This document shows, in pieces, positions 7,685 through 15,266 of a stretch of 18,275 nt of DNA (its first letter is position 1; every line of letters starts with the position of its first letter). The notes below the pieces were generated by a model. That model searched no databases. It saw only the letters and a list, made by a program, of their open reading frames with translations, and was not told the origin of the DNA. The stretch is from Actinotalea sp. GTDB taxonomy: Bacteria; Actinomycetota; Actinomycetes; Actinomycetales; Cellulomonadaceae. The position numbers were made by a program, and so were the translations under genes. The DNA lies in contig JACIXM010000147.1 in the NCBI GenBank assembly GCA_014360395.1, forward strand, positions 1-18,275, read 5' to 3'.

Positions 7685-7999
7685 GTGGACGAGGAGTACC
7701 TCGAGGCGGTGCTGGACGTCGTCGCGGCCATCCCCGCCGGGCGTGTGATGACGTACGGCACGATCGCGGAGGACCTGCGCGACGCGCTCGGCCGGGGCGG
7801 GCCGCGTCAGGTCGGGACCGTCCTGTCCCGGGCCGGGTCCGGGGTGCCGTGGTGGCGCGTCGTCAACGCGTCCGGTCTGCCGCCCGCCTTCAAGCGCGAG
7901 GAGGCGCTCGCGGTCCTGCGCACGGAGGGCTGCCCCCTCTCGCCCGACGGCGCACGGGTCCGCCTCGGTGACGCGCTCTGGTGGCCCGGCGACGACTGA
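7685..7999 (+). CDS. Alkyltransferase-like (ATL/MGMT-fold) DNA-binding protein
   Basis: This 104-residue protein corresponds to the DNA-binding domain of O6-alkylguanine-DNA alkyltransferase alone. The conserved RVMTYGTIA (Y24), the arginine-finger segment GGPRQVG (R41) and the active-site region are clear. However, the reactive PCHRV motif reads PWWRVV at 55-60, with Trp where the alkyl-accepting Cys should be. That is the definition of ATL proteins, which bind O6-alkylguanine, flip it out and direct nucleotide excision repair instead of repairing it directly. The GTG at 7685 is 6 bases after the phosphatase stop and has only a weak Shine-Dalgarno, suggesting translational coupling. A functional link with the phosphatase is not evident. 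Confidence 0.9.
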   Translation: MDEEYLEAVLDVVAAIPAGRVMTYGTIAEDLRDALGRGGPRQVGTVLSRAGSGVPWWRVVNASGLPPAFKREEALAVLRTEGCPLSPDGARVRLGDALWWPGDD

Positions 8000-8024
8000 G
8001 CCCGTCCGGAGGGCGTCCGAGCCC

Positions 8025-8052
8025 GCGCCGGAGGGCGCCCGCCTCCGTGCGC
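8025..8052. terminator. Hairpin between the ATL gene and the CoA-binding gene
   Basis: CGGAGG (8029-8034) pairs with CCTCCG (8042-8047). The stem continues as GCGC/GCGC (8025-8028, 8049-8052) with a one-base bulge. It sits in the 69-bp convergent gap and would end the long sulfur operon on the minus strand and the phosphatase-ATL operon on the plus strand. Confidence 0.5.
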
Positions 8053-8068
8053 AGCGTGGACCGCGCGG

Positions 8069-8608
8069 TCAGCGCAGGGCGCGGCGCGAGCTGATGACCC
8101 CCGTGTCGAAGCCCGCCAGGTGCAGGCCACCGTGGAACCGGGCGTGCTCGATCTTCACGCAACGGTCCATGACGACCTCCAGACCGGCCGCCTCGGCCCG
8201 CTGGGCGACCTCCTCGTGCCACGAGCCCAGCTGCAGCCACAGCGTGCGGGCGCCGACGGCGAGCGTCTCGTCGAGCACCGTCGGCAGGTCGTCGTGCCGC
8301 CGGAAGACGTCGACGAGGTCCGGCACGACGGGCAGTGCGTCGAGCGAGGGGTACACCGGCTGCCCGAGGATCTGGGTGGCCCGCGGGTTGACGAAGTAGA
8401 CGTCGTAGGGCGAGGACGAGAGCAGGTACGTCGCCACGAAGTAGCTGGCGCGGGAGGCGTTCGCCGACGCCCCGACGATGGCGATGGACCGGGTCCGCCG
8501 CAGGATCGCCAGACGCTCCGGTGCACTCGGGCCCACCCACGTCCGGGCGGGGGCACCGGCCGCAGGGGCGGGCGCGGGCAGGGCACAGGCCTGGACGTCG
8601 GCGCTCAC
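8069..8608 (-). CDS. Small CoA-binding domain protein (CoA_binding_2, YccU-like)
   Basis: The 179-residue protein is a single Rossmann-type CoA-binding domain like that at the N-terminus of acyl-CoA synthetases. The nucleotide loop SIAIVGASANASRASY lies at 41-56, the conserved NPRA at 74-77, and MDRCVKIEH at 157-165 is the typical C-terminal signature. About 30 Ala/Pro-rich residues precede the domain. The GTG at 8608 overlaps the metY stop as GTGA, and GGAGGT (8615-8620) provides a good Shine-Dalgarno, so it is the last gene of the ssu-acs-metY operon and translationally coupled to metY. Biochemical function is unknown for the family. Its position suggests a link to acetyl-CoA or O-acetylhomoserine metabolism, which is inference. 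Confidence 0.85.
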   Translation of the reverse strand: MSADVQACALPAPAPAAGAPARTWVGPSAPERLAILRRTRSIAIVGASANASRASYFVATYLLSSSPYDVYFVNPRATQILGQPVYPSLDALPVVPDLVDVFRRHDDLPTVLDETLAVGARTLWLQLGSWHEEVAQRAEAAGLEVVMDRCVKIEHARFHGGLHLAGFDTGVISSRRALR

Positions 8609-9981
8609 GCGGACACCTCCACGGTCTCGGTCCGGGCGTCGTCGGCTGCAGAGAACGCCTCCCGCGGGCCGACGGCCGCGGTGAGGGCCTGGTCCAGGTC
8701 CCAGAGGATGTCCTCGACGTCCTCCAGGCCCACGCTGATGCGGACGAGGTCCTCGGGTACCCCGGCCGCCACGAGCTGCTCGGCCGACAGCTGCTGGTGC
8801 GTCGTGGACCCGGGGTGGATGACGAGCGTGCGCGCGTCGCCGACGTTCGCCAGGTGGCTGGCGAGCTGGAGCCCTTCGATGAAGCGGCGGCCGGCCTCCC
8901 GTCCGGGGACCTCCGCCGTGCCGCGCAGCCCGAAGGCGAAGACCGAGCCCGGCCCCAGCGGCAGGTAGTGCTGCGCCCGCTGGTGGTGCGGGTGCGAGGG
9001 CAGGCCGGCCCAGTTCACGTACCCGATGCGCGGGTCGGCCTCGAGCCACGCCGCGACGACGCGCGCGTTGGCGACGTGCTCCTCGATCCGCTGGGGGAGC
9101 GTCTCGACGCCCTGGAGCAGGTTGAACGCGGACTGCGGGGCCAGCGACGGCCCGATGTCCCGCAGCTGCTCCGAGCGCAGCTTGGTGAGGAACCCGTACT
9201 CGCCGAAGTTCTCCCACCAGCTCACCCCGCCGTAGGACGCCACGGGCTCGGTCATCTGCGGGAACTTCCCGTTGCCCCAGTCGAACCGGCCGCTCTCGAC
9301 GACGACGCCGCCGAGGGTCGTCCCGTGCCCGCCGAGGAACTTCGTCACCGAGTGGATGACGATGTCGGCGCCGTGCTCGATCGGGCGGCACAGGTAGGGC
9401 GTGTTGAGCGTCGCGTCGATGACCAGCGGGACGCCGGCGGCGTGCGCGACCTCGGCCAGGGCCGCGATGTCGGTGATCTCGCCGGACGGGTTCGCGATGA
9501 CCTCGGCGTAGACGACCTTGGTCTCGGGCCGGATCGCCGCGGCGTAGTCCGCGGGGTCGGTGCCGGGGACGAACGTCGTCTCGACGCCGAAGCGGCGCAG
9601 GGTCACGTCGAGCTGGGTGACGGTGCCGCCGTAGAGCGACGCCGCGGCGACGACGTGGTCTCCGGCGCCGACGAGCGCGGCGAAGGTGATGAACTCGGCG
9701 GCCATGCCCGACGACGTCGCGACCGCGCCGATGCCGCCCTCGAGGGACGCGATCCGCTCCTCGAGCGCCGCGACCGTGGGGTTCCCGATGCGGCTGTAGA
9801 TGTTGCCGTACTTCTGCAGCGCGAAGAGGTTCGCGGCGTCGTTCGTGTCGTCGAAGACGAAGCTCGTCGTCTGGTAGATCGGGACCGCGCGGGCGCCGGT
9901 CGTCGGGTCGGGCACGCCGCCCGCGTGCAGGGCCCGGGTGCGGAAGCCCCAGCGGCGGTCGCCGGTGGTCGGTTCGGTCAC
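8605..9981 (-). CDS. metY: O-acetylhomoserine (O-acetylserine) sulfhydrylase
   Basis: The 458-residue PLP enzyme of the Cys/Met-metabolism family makes homocysteine from O-acetylhomoserine and sulfide, releasing acetate; many homologues also accept O-acetylserine. Visible features are the N-terminal RTRALHAGGVPDPTTGARAV, the phosphate-contact residues in YSRIGNPTV (62-70) and SSGMAAEF (90-97), the aspartate in VIDATLNTPYLCRP (187-200), and the PLP lysine K214 in SVTKFLGGHGT (211-221). The C-terminal RISVGLEDVEDIL is also typical. The GTG at 9981 overlaps the acs stop as GTGA and follows AAGGAG (9987-9992) by five bases. Length and motifs are intact. No metX (homoserine acetyltransferase) gene is in the window, so the O-acetylhomoserine supply is encoded elsewhere. 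Confidence 0.94.
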   Translation of the reverse strand: MTEPTTGDRRWGFRTRALHAGGVPDPTTGARAVPIYQTTSFVFDDTNDAANLFALQKYGNIYSRIGNPTVAALEERIASLEGGIGAVATSSGMAAEFITFAALVGAGDHVVAAASLYGGTVTQLDVTLRRFGVETTFVPGTDPADYAAAIRPETKVVYAEVIANPSGEITDIAALAEVAHAAGVPLVIDATLNTPYLCRPIEHGADIVIHSVTKFLGGHGTTLGGVVVESGRFDWGNGKFPQMTEPVASYGGVSWWENFGEYGFLTKLRSEQLRDIGPSLAPQSAFNLLQGVETLPQRIEEHVANARVVAAWLEADPRIGYVNWAGLPSHPHHQRAQHYLPLGPGSVFAFGLRGTAEVPGREAGRRFIEGLQLASHLANVGDARTLVIHPGSTTHQQLSAEQLVAAGVPEDLVRISVGLEDVEDILWDLDQALTAAVGPREAFSAADDARTETVEVSA

Positions 9982-12032
9982 GGGTTCTCCTTCGACGTGG
10001 CCGCAGCGCGGGCGCGCAGGACCGCCTGGATGCGGGTGAGGGACGTCTCGTCCTGCAACGACGTCACGTCGCCCAGGCTTCCCCCGGCGACGAGGTCGGC
10101 GAGCAGACGACGCATGATCTTGCCGGACCGCGTCTTGGGCAGGTCCGGCACGACGACGACGTCGCGCGGCTTGGCGATCGGCCCGATCTCCCGCGCGACG
10201 TGCGCCCGGAGCGTGTCGTGCAGCGCGCGGGCGTGGTCCGCCCACGCCGCGGCGTCGTCGGCGGCGGCGGGCGCCTGGGCCGGGATGACGAACGCGGCGA
10301 CCGCCTGCCCGGTGGTCGGGTCGTCGACGCCGGCGACACCCGCCTCGCCCACGGCGGGGTGGGCGACGAGCGCCGACTCGATCTCGATGGTGGACAACCG
10401 GTGCCCGGAGACGTTGATGACGTCGTCGACGCGGCCGAGCAGCCAGATGTCCCCGTCGGCGTCGTAGCGGGCGCCGTCGCCGGCGAGGTAGTAGCCGTGC
10501 TCGGCGAAGCGCGACCAGTACGCGTCGCGGTAGCGCTCGGGGTCGCCCCAGACCGTCCGGGCCATGCCCGGCCACGGTCGGTCCACGACGAGCAGGCCCC
10601 CCGCGCCGTGCGGCACCTCGGCTCCGTCCTCGTCGACGACCCTCGCGGAGATCCCCGGCAGCGGGCGGGTCGCGGAACCCGGCTTGAGCGTCGTGACCCC
10701 CGGCAGCGGGGCGATCATGGTCGCGCCCGTCTCGGACTGCCACCAGGTGTCCACGATCGGCAGCTCGCCCCGGCCCAGCTGCTCGCGGAACCACACCCAC
10801 GCCTCGGGGTTGATGGACTCCCCGACGGTGCCCAGGAGCCGCAGGCTCGACAGGTCGTACGTGTCAGGAACGCCGTCGGGGAACCAGGTCATGAGCGTCC
10901 GGATGAGGGTCGGCGCGGTGTAGTACACCGTGACCCCGTAGCGCTCGATGATCTCCAGGTGCCGGGCGGTGTGGGGGCTGTTGGGCGTGCCTTCGTAGAT
11001 GACCTGCGTGAGCCCGTTGCTCAGCGGGCCGTAGATCTCGTAGGTGTGCGCGGTGACCCAGGCCAGGTCCGCGGTGCACCAGTGGACGTCGTCGTCCTTC
11101 GCGTCGAACAGCGCCCAGTGCGTCCACGACGCCTGCGTGAGGTACCCGCCGGCCGTGTGCACCAGACCCTTGGGCTTGCCGGTCGTGCCGGAGGTGTAGA
11201 TGACGAACAGCGGTGTCTCGGCGTCGAAGGCCTCGGCCTCGTGCTGGTCGGCGGCGGCGTCGACGACGTCGTGCCACCACACGTCGCGGCCGGCGGTCCA
11301 CGGCACGTCGGGGGTCGCGTCGCCGGTGCGGCGGACGACGAGCACGTGCTCGAGGTGGTCCAGGCCGGCGGCGGCCTCGTCGGCCGTGGCCTTGGTGGGG
11401 ACGGCCGTCCCGCGGCGGAACTGACCGTCGGAGGTGACGAGGACCTTGGCGCGCAGGTCCTTCAGCCGGAACCGCAGGGCGTCGGCCGAGAACCCGCCGA
11501 AGACGAGCGAGTGGATCGCGCCGATCCGCGCGACGGCGAGCGTGACGATCACCGTCTCGGCCAGCACGGGCAGGTAGACCACGACGCGGTCGCCCCGCCC
11601 GACGCCGAGCGCGGTGAGGGCGTTGGCCGCCTTCGCGACCTCGCGCTGCAGGTCGGCGTAGGTGAGGACGCGCCGGTCGCCGGGTTCGCCCTCGACGTAC
11701 AGCGCCACCTTGTCCCCACGGCCGGCGGCGACGTGGCGGTCCACGCAGTTGACGGCCACGTTGAGCCGTCCGCCGGCGAACCACTCGGCGCGGGGGACGG
11801 TGAGGCCCTCCGGGTCCTGCGGGTCGCGAACGGCGGGCTCCCACGTGTGCGCGGTGTGCCACGGCTCCGCCCACTGCAGCCGCTGTGCGGCGTCCTCCCA
11901 GAAGGCGACGTGGTCCCGCTCGGCGGCGGCGCTGAGGCGCGCGTGCTCCGCCGGCCCGACGTTCCAGCCGCCGTCGGGTGCCGGGTACGTCCGGTCCTCG
12001 ACGAGGAGGTTGCTGATCGTGGCGGTGCTCAT
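9978..12032 (-). CDS. acs: Acetyl-CoA synthetase (AMP-forming)
   Basis: The 684-residue enzyme converts acetate, ATP and CoA to acetyl-CoA, AMP and PPi through acetyl-AMP. The AMP-binding P-loop is YTSGTTGKPKGLVHTAGGYL (279-298). The acetate-pocket region is WWQSETGATM (430-439), with the tryptophan typical of acetate-size selectivity. GDGARYDADG and RVDDVINVSGHRLSTIEIE (534-552) follow. The C-terminal PKTRSGKIMRRLL (632-644) contains K638, the catalytic lysine that is reversibly acetylated in well-studied Acs proteins. Length is slightly above the usual 650, mostly from Ala-rich insertions near 585-600. It lies 37 bp after ssuC and overlaps metY by 4 bp, with GAGGA before the ATG. It is embedded in a sulfur operon instead of standing alone. 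Confidence 0.96.
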   Translation of the reverse strand: MSTATISNLLVEDRTYPAPDGGWNVGPAEHARLSAAAERDHVAFWEDAAQRLQWAEPWHTAHTWEPAVRDPQDPEGLTVPRAEWFAGGRLNVAVNCVDRHVAAGRGDKVALYVEGEPGDRRVLTYADLQREVAKAANALTALGVGRGDRVVVYLPVLAETVIVTLAVARIGAIHSLVFGGFSADALRFRLKDLRAKVLVTSDGQFRRGTAVPTKATADEAAAGLDHLEHVLVVRRTGDATPDVPWTAGRDVWWHDVVDAAADQHEAEAFDAETPLFVIYTSGTTGKPKGLVHTAGGYLTQASWTHWALFDAKDDDVHWCTADLAWVTAHTYEIYGPLSNGLTQVIYEGTPNSPHTARHLEIIERYGVTVYYTAPTLIRTLMTWFPDGVPDTYDLSSLRLLGTVGESINPEAWVWFREQLGRGELPIVDTWWQSETGATMIAPLPGVTTLKPGSATRPLPGISARVVDEDGAEVPHGAGGLLVVDRPWPGMARTVWGDPERYRDAYWSRFAEHGYYLAGDGARYDADGDIWLLGRVDDVINVSGHRLSTIEIESALVAHPAVGEAGVAGVDDPTTGQAVAAFVIPAQAPAAADDAAAWADHARALHDTLRAHVAREIGPIAKPRDVVVVPDLPKTRSGKIMRRLLADLVAGGSLGDVTSLQDETSLTRIQAVLRARAAATSKENP

Positions 12033-12069
12033 GCCGTCCTCTGGGGGGTGGGGGATGGTCGGGGTCCGG

Positions 12070-13002
12070 TCAGAACCGGCGCAGGAGGCGCTTCTCGACC
12101 AGGCCGATGACGGCGTCGGTGCCCTTGCCCAGGAGCGCCAGCAGGACGATCGCGAGGAGGATCCGGTCCACGCGGCCGTTGTTCGCCGACTCCGTGAGGA
12201 GGTAGCCCAGGCCCATGGAGGAGGCGATGAGCTCGGCGGCGACGAGGAAGAGCCAGGACTGGGCGAGCGCGAGGCGGAGCCCCGAGACGACCGACGGGGT
12301 GGCCGCCGGGAGCTGCACCCGGGTCAGCAGGGAGACGCCCCGCAGTCCGTACGCGCGGCCCGCCTCCACCAGGTGCCGGTCCACGTGGCGCAGGGCGGAG
12401 GCGACGGTGGTGTAGACCGGGAAGAAGGCGCCGATCGCGATGAGCGTGACCTTGGAGTCCTCGTTGATGCCCATCCACAGGACGAGCAGCGGGACCCAGG
12501 CGAGCGAGGGCACCGCACGGACGGCGCCGAGCGTCCCGGAGAAGAGCGCGTCGGTCAGGCGTGAGAGGCCGACCGCGGCGCCCACGACGAGCCCGATCAG
12601 GGCGCCGAGCCCGAAGCCCAGGAAGACCCGCTGCGTGGAGACGGCCACGTGGTCCCACAGCGTGGGTCCGTTCTGCCAGGTCGCGAGCTCGACGGCTGCG
12701 GTCCAGACGGACGCGGGGGAGGGCAGCTGGTAGGACGCGAAGGTCCCGGTCACGTCCGTGAGGAGGTACCAGATGCCGAGGAGGGTGAGCGGGACGACGG
12801 TCCCGAGGAGCAGCCGAGGCGCACGACGGCCCAGCAGGTCGCCCCGCGGGCGCGCCGGGGCGCGGCCGCCCGGGGGCTCGGTCCCGGTGCCGGTCGCGGG
12901 GACCGCCGCGCGGCCGCCGTCGAACGGGTTCAGCCCGCGCAGCGGTCGTCCCTGCTGGTCGACGATGGGGCCCGTCCCGGTGCTTCCGAGGACCGTGTCC
13001 AT
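12070..13002 (-). CDS. ssuC: ABC transporter permease, aliphatic sulfonate type
   Basis: The 310-residue inner-membrane permease is of the SsuC/TauC/NrtB class. About 60 hydrophilic residues precede the first helix (64-81). Five further hydrophobic segments follow at about 122-145, 165-178, 184-204, 245-263 and 281-295. The cytoplasmic EAA loop that contacts the ATPase is EAGRAYGLRGVSLLTRVQLPAATP-like at 213-236. The ATG at 13002 is preferred because it is preceded by an AGGAAGGG Shine-Dalgarno; an upstream in-frame ATG at 13107 would start inside the intercistronic hairpin. It lies 111 bp downstream of ssuA and 37 bp before acs. The specific substrate (sulfonate, taurine or sulfate ester) cannot be fixed from sequence. 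Confidence 0.88.
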   Translation of the reverse strand: MDTVLGSTGTGPIVDQQGRPLRGLNPFDGGRAAVPATGTGTEPPGGRAPARPRGDLLGRRAPRLLLGTVVPLTLLGIWYLLTDVTGTFASYQLPSPASVWTAAVELATWQNGPTLWDHVAVSTQRVFLGFGLGALIGLVVGAAVGLSRLTDALFSGTLGAVRAVPSLAWVPLLVLWMGINEDSKVTLIAIGAFFPVYTTVASALRHVDRHLVEAGRAYGLRGVSLLTRVQLPAATPSVVSGLRLALAQSWLFLVAAELIASSMGLGYLLTESANNGRVDRILLAIVLLALLGKGTDAVIGLVEKRLLRRF

Positions 13003-13072
13003 GGTGGTCGTCCCTTCCTGGGGTGCTGCGGCGGGGCTGGGTGCTGCTGCAGAGCGGATGGTGCGCTGGGGT

Positions 13073-13108
13073 GGTGCCGGCCCCCGCCCCCCGACGAGGG
13101 CCGGCACC
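13073..13108 (-). promoter_or_regulatory. Intercistronic hairpin between ssuA and ssuC
   Basis: An 11-bp perfect inverted repeat (GGTGCCGGCCC at 13073-13083, GGGCCGGCACC at 13098-13108) with a 14-nt loop begins five bases after the ssuA stop. It probably protects the 3' end of the binding-protein message or partly terminates before ssuC. Either would give more binding protein than permease, as is known for mal-type operons. Confidence 0.55.
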
Positions 13109-13113
13109 GGTCG

Positions 13114-14163
13114 TCAGTCCGCGATGGAGGCCGGGTCGGCCTGCGTCACGAACGAGTCCTCGAAGAGGGCGTCGAGCGCCTCGTCGATCTGCTCCTGGCT
13201 CGACACGTCACCGGACTCGACGAAGATCGGTCCGACGATCTCGAGCACCGCGCGCTGCGTCTCGCCGGGGACCGGGTCCAGGTCGATGACCGTGCGCTCG
13301 AGGATGACCTTCTCGGCGATGGCCAGGTCGATGCCCGCGACGTCGGCGAGGATCTGCGCCGTCTCCTCCGGGTTGTCCAGCGCCCACTGGCGGGCCTTCT
13401 CGTAGGCGTCGACGACGACCTGGGCCAGGTCGGGCGAGGTCTCCAGGAAGCTCTCCGTGGCGTTGAGGAAGCCGAAGCTGTTGAAGTCGATGTTCCGGTA
13501 GACCAGCTTGGACCCGGCGTTGACCTCGGTGTCGGCCATGATCGGGTCCAGGCCCGCCCACGCCTGCACGGAGCCGTTCTCCAGCGCGGTCCGACCGTCG
13601 GCGTGCTGGAGGTTCTGGACCTCCACGTCGCCCAGGGTGAGCCCGTGCTCCTCGAGGGTCTGCAGGAGGAAGAAGTACGGGTCCGTGCCCTTCGTGGCGG
13701 CGATCGACGTGCCGGCGAGGTCGTCGGCGGAGTCGATGTCCGAGTCGGCGGGGACGACGATCGCCGACCACTCCGGCTGGGTGTAGACGGCGATGGTCCT
13801 GATCGGCGAGCCGTTCGCCCGGGCGAGGAGGGCGGCGGAGCCGGCGGTCGAGCCGACGTCGATCGCCCCGGCACGGAGCGCCTCGTTGGCCTTGTTGGAC
13901 CCGGCCGACTGGACCCACTCGACGGTGACGTCGTCGCCGAGCGTCTCCTCGAGCCAACCCTGCTCCTTGATGATGAGGCTCAGCGGGTTGTAGGTCGCGA
14001 AGTCGACGGTGAGCGTGTCGCTGCTCCAGCCCTCCTCGCTCGTGGCGCCGGGAGCGGGGGCGTCCGCCTGGGTGGCCGAGCCCTCACCCGCGACGCAGCC
14101 GCTGAGCATCAGGGCCGCGGCCACGGACGCGGCGGTGACGGACAGTGCTGATCGGATCTTCAT
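13114..14163 (-). CDS. ssuA: Sulfonate-type ABC transporter substrate-binding lipoprotein
   Basis: The 349-residue extracytoplasmic binding protein begins with a lipoprotein signal: MKIR, a hydrophobic stretch to residue 20, and lipobox LSGC with the lipidated C23. The mature part is a two-lobed SsuA/TauA/NMT1-like fold. Features include the start DFATYNPLSLIIKEQGWLE, VEWVQSAGSNKANEALRAGAIDVGSTAGSAAL (the ligand-pocket region) and the aliphatic-sulfonate-like KGTDPYFFLLQTLEEHGL. The ATG at 14163 directly precedes the signal peptide and has GAGAGG upstream; an in-frame start 27 bases earlier would interrupt the signal peptide. The exact ligand is uncertain. The sulfur-gene context and the homologous ATPase and permease favour an organosulfonate over nitrate or thiamine precursors. 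Confidence 0.88.
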   Translation of the reverse strand: MKIRSALSVTAASVAAALMLSGCVAGEGSATQADAPAPGATSEEGWSSDTLTVDFATYNPLSLIIKEQGWLEETLGDDVTVEWVQSAGSNKANEALRAGAIDVGSTAGSAALLARANGSPIRTIAVYTQPEWSAIVVPADSDIDSADDLAGTSIAATKGTDPYFFLLQTLEEHGLTLGDVEVQNLQHADGRTALENGSVQAWAGLDPIMADTEVNAGSKLVYRNIDFNSFGFLNATESFLETSPDLAQVVVDAYEKARQWALDNPEETAQILADVAGIDLAIAEKVILERTVIDLDPVPGETQRAVLEIVGPIFVESGDVSSQEQIDEALDALFEDSFVTQADPASIAD

Positions 14164-14190
14164 GAGTACCTCTCGGGTGGGGGCCGGCAC

Positions 14191-14217
14191 GGTGCCGGCG
14201 GTGCCGGCGGTGCCGGC
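14191..14217. repeat. Three tandem 9-bp repeats upstream of ssuA
   Basis: GGTGCCGGC occurs three times head to tail (14191-14199, 14200-14208, 14209-14217). With the adjacent GCCGGCAC at 14183-14190 it can fold into a GCCGGC/GCCGGC hairpin. It lies in the ssuB-ssuA gap, ahead of the ssuA ribosome-binding site. The same 9-mer forms the stem of the hairpin just after ssuA. Confidence 0.75.
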
Positions 14218-14243
14218 GGGTCAGGGGTGGGGGGTCGGGGGGC

Positions 14244-15077
14244 TCAGCGAGCCGGGTGGTGGTGCGGGTCGACGCCGAGGCCCTCGAGCAGCTCGGCCCT
14301 CAGGTGCGCCAGCTCGGCGTCCCCGCGGTCGCGAGGCCGTGAGCCCGGCACGGTGACGACCGTGCGCACCGTGCTGGGCGTGCCCTTCGGCGCGCCCTCG
14401 GGACGGCCGAGGAGGACGACGCGGTCGGCGAGGTAGAGCGCCTCGTCGACGTCGTGGGTGACGAGGAGCACGGTGGCGCGCTCGACCGCGTGGACGTCCA
14501 GCAGGAGGTCCTGCATGCGCAACCGGGTCAGGGCGTCCAGTGCCCCGAAGGGCTCGTCCAGGACGAGCACCCCGGGGTTGCGCGCCAGCGCGCGGGCCAG
14601 CGACGTCCGCTGGGCCATGCCGCCGCTGATCTGCCGCGGCCGGTAGTGGGTGCACTCACCCAGACCGACGAGGCCGAGGAGCTCGTGCACGCGCTGCTTG
14701 CCGATCGCCCGGTCGGTGCCCCGGGGCAGGCCCACCGCGACGTTCTGCGCGAGCGTCCGCCACGGCAGGAGGCGCGGCTCCTGGAACGCGACCGCGCAGC
14801 GTGTGTCGACCCCGGCGACGGGTGTGCCGTCGATGAGGATGCGTCCGGTGCTCGGCGCGTCGAGGCCGCTGACCTGACGCAGGAGCGTCGACTTGCCGCA
14901 GCCGGACGCACCGATGAGGGCGACGATCTCCCCGGCGCCGATCTCGAGGTCGACGTCGGCGAGGACGGGGGTCGGGCGGCCGGTGCGGTCGCGCGGGGCG
15001 AACGTGCGGCCGACGCCGCGGATGCTCACGGGGTGAGCGGGGTGCGAGCGCACAGGGGCAGGGGTGGTGATGGCCAT
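14244..15077 (-). CDS. ssuB: Sulfonate-type ABC transporter ATP-binding protein
   Basis: The 277-residue ATPase energises the SsuABC importer. All nucleotide-binding motifs are intact: Walker A GASGCGKST (56-64), Q-loop Q99 in AFQEPRLLPW, signature ISGGMAQR (150-157), Walker B with D-loop VLVLDEPFGALD (170-181), and the switch histidine H208 in LLVTHDVDEAL. The QEPRLLPW and EPFGALDALTR stretches are typical of the nitrate/sulfonate/taurine family. The ATG at 15077 has GAGGA seven bases upstream; an in-frame start at 15149 would add low-complexity residues lying in the leader RNA. It is the first structural gene of the operon, 175 bases after a short Met/Cys-rich leader peptide. No ssuD-like monooxygenase follows. 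Confidence 0.9.
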   Translation of the reverse strand: MAITTPAPVRSHPAHPVSIRGVGRTFAPRDRTGRPTPVLADVDLEIGAGEIVALIGASGCGKSTLLRQVSGLDAPSTGRILIDGTPVAGVDTRCAVAFQEPRLLPWRTLAQNVAVGLPRGTDRAIGKQRVHELLGLVGLGECTHYRPRQISGGMAQRTSLARALARNPGVLVLDEPFGALDALTRLRMQDLLLDVHAVERATVLLVTHDVDEALYLADRVVLLGRPEGAPKGTPSTVRTVVTVPGSRPRDRGDAELAHLRAELLEGLGVDPHHHPAR

Positions 15078-15180
15078 GGCAGGTCCTCGGGGGGTCGTCG
15101 GACCCGTGCTCGCCCGGCGGCGCGGCGCAGCCGCAGGCCAGGACGTCACGCACGGGGTGCAGGACGGGGCTGGGGTGTCT

Positions 15181-15266
15181 GCGCTGGCGACCTAGGTCCG
15201 CCGTTGGACCGGGACGTGCCGCGGAGGGGCCCTCGAGGGGCGGGTCGGCTCGTCAGGCGCCAGCGC
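15181..15266 (-). promoter_or_regulatory. Candidate attenuator stem of the ssu operon (segments C and D)
   Basis: In the minus-strand RNA, GCGCTGGCG (15266-15258, segment C, covering codons 21-24 of the leader peptide) is perfectly complementary over 9 bases to CGCCAGCGC (15189-15181, segment D). Between them lie two smaller hairpins, CCCTCGAGGG and GGTCC-AACGGC-GGACC. Directly after segment D the transcript becomes C-rich and G-poor (about 15180-15153), a composition suited to Rho loading; there is no U-tract. A ribosome waiting at Cys16 or Cys18 would cover segment C and prevent the stem. The function is inferred from this geometry. Confidence 0.55.

Noticed and set aside
8006..8037. Direct repeat CCGGAGGGCG at 8006-8015 and 8028-8037
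   Set aside because: There are only two short copies in a G+C-rich gap, the second being part of the terminator stem; chance is a sufficient explanation.
10200..12110. A 636-codon plus-strand frame antisense to acs
   Set aside because: It has no domain or ribosome-binding site and lies wholly opposite a well-conserved acetyl-CoA synthetase.
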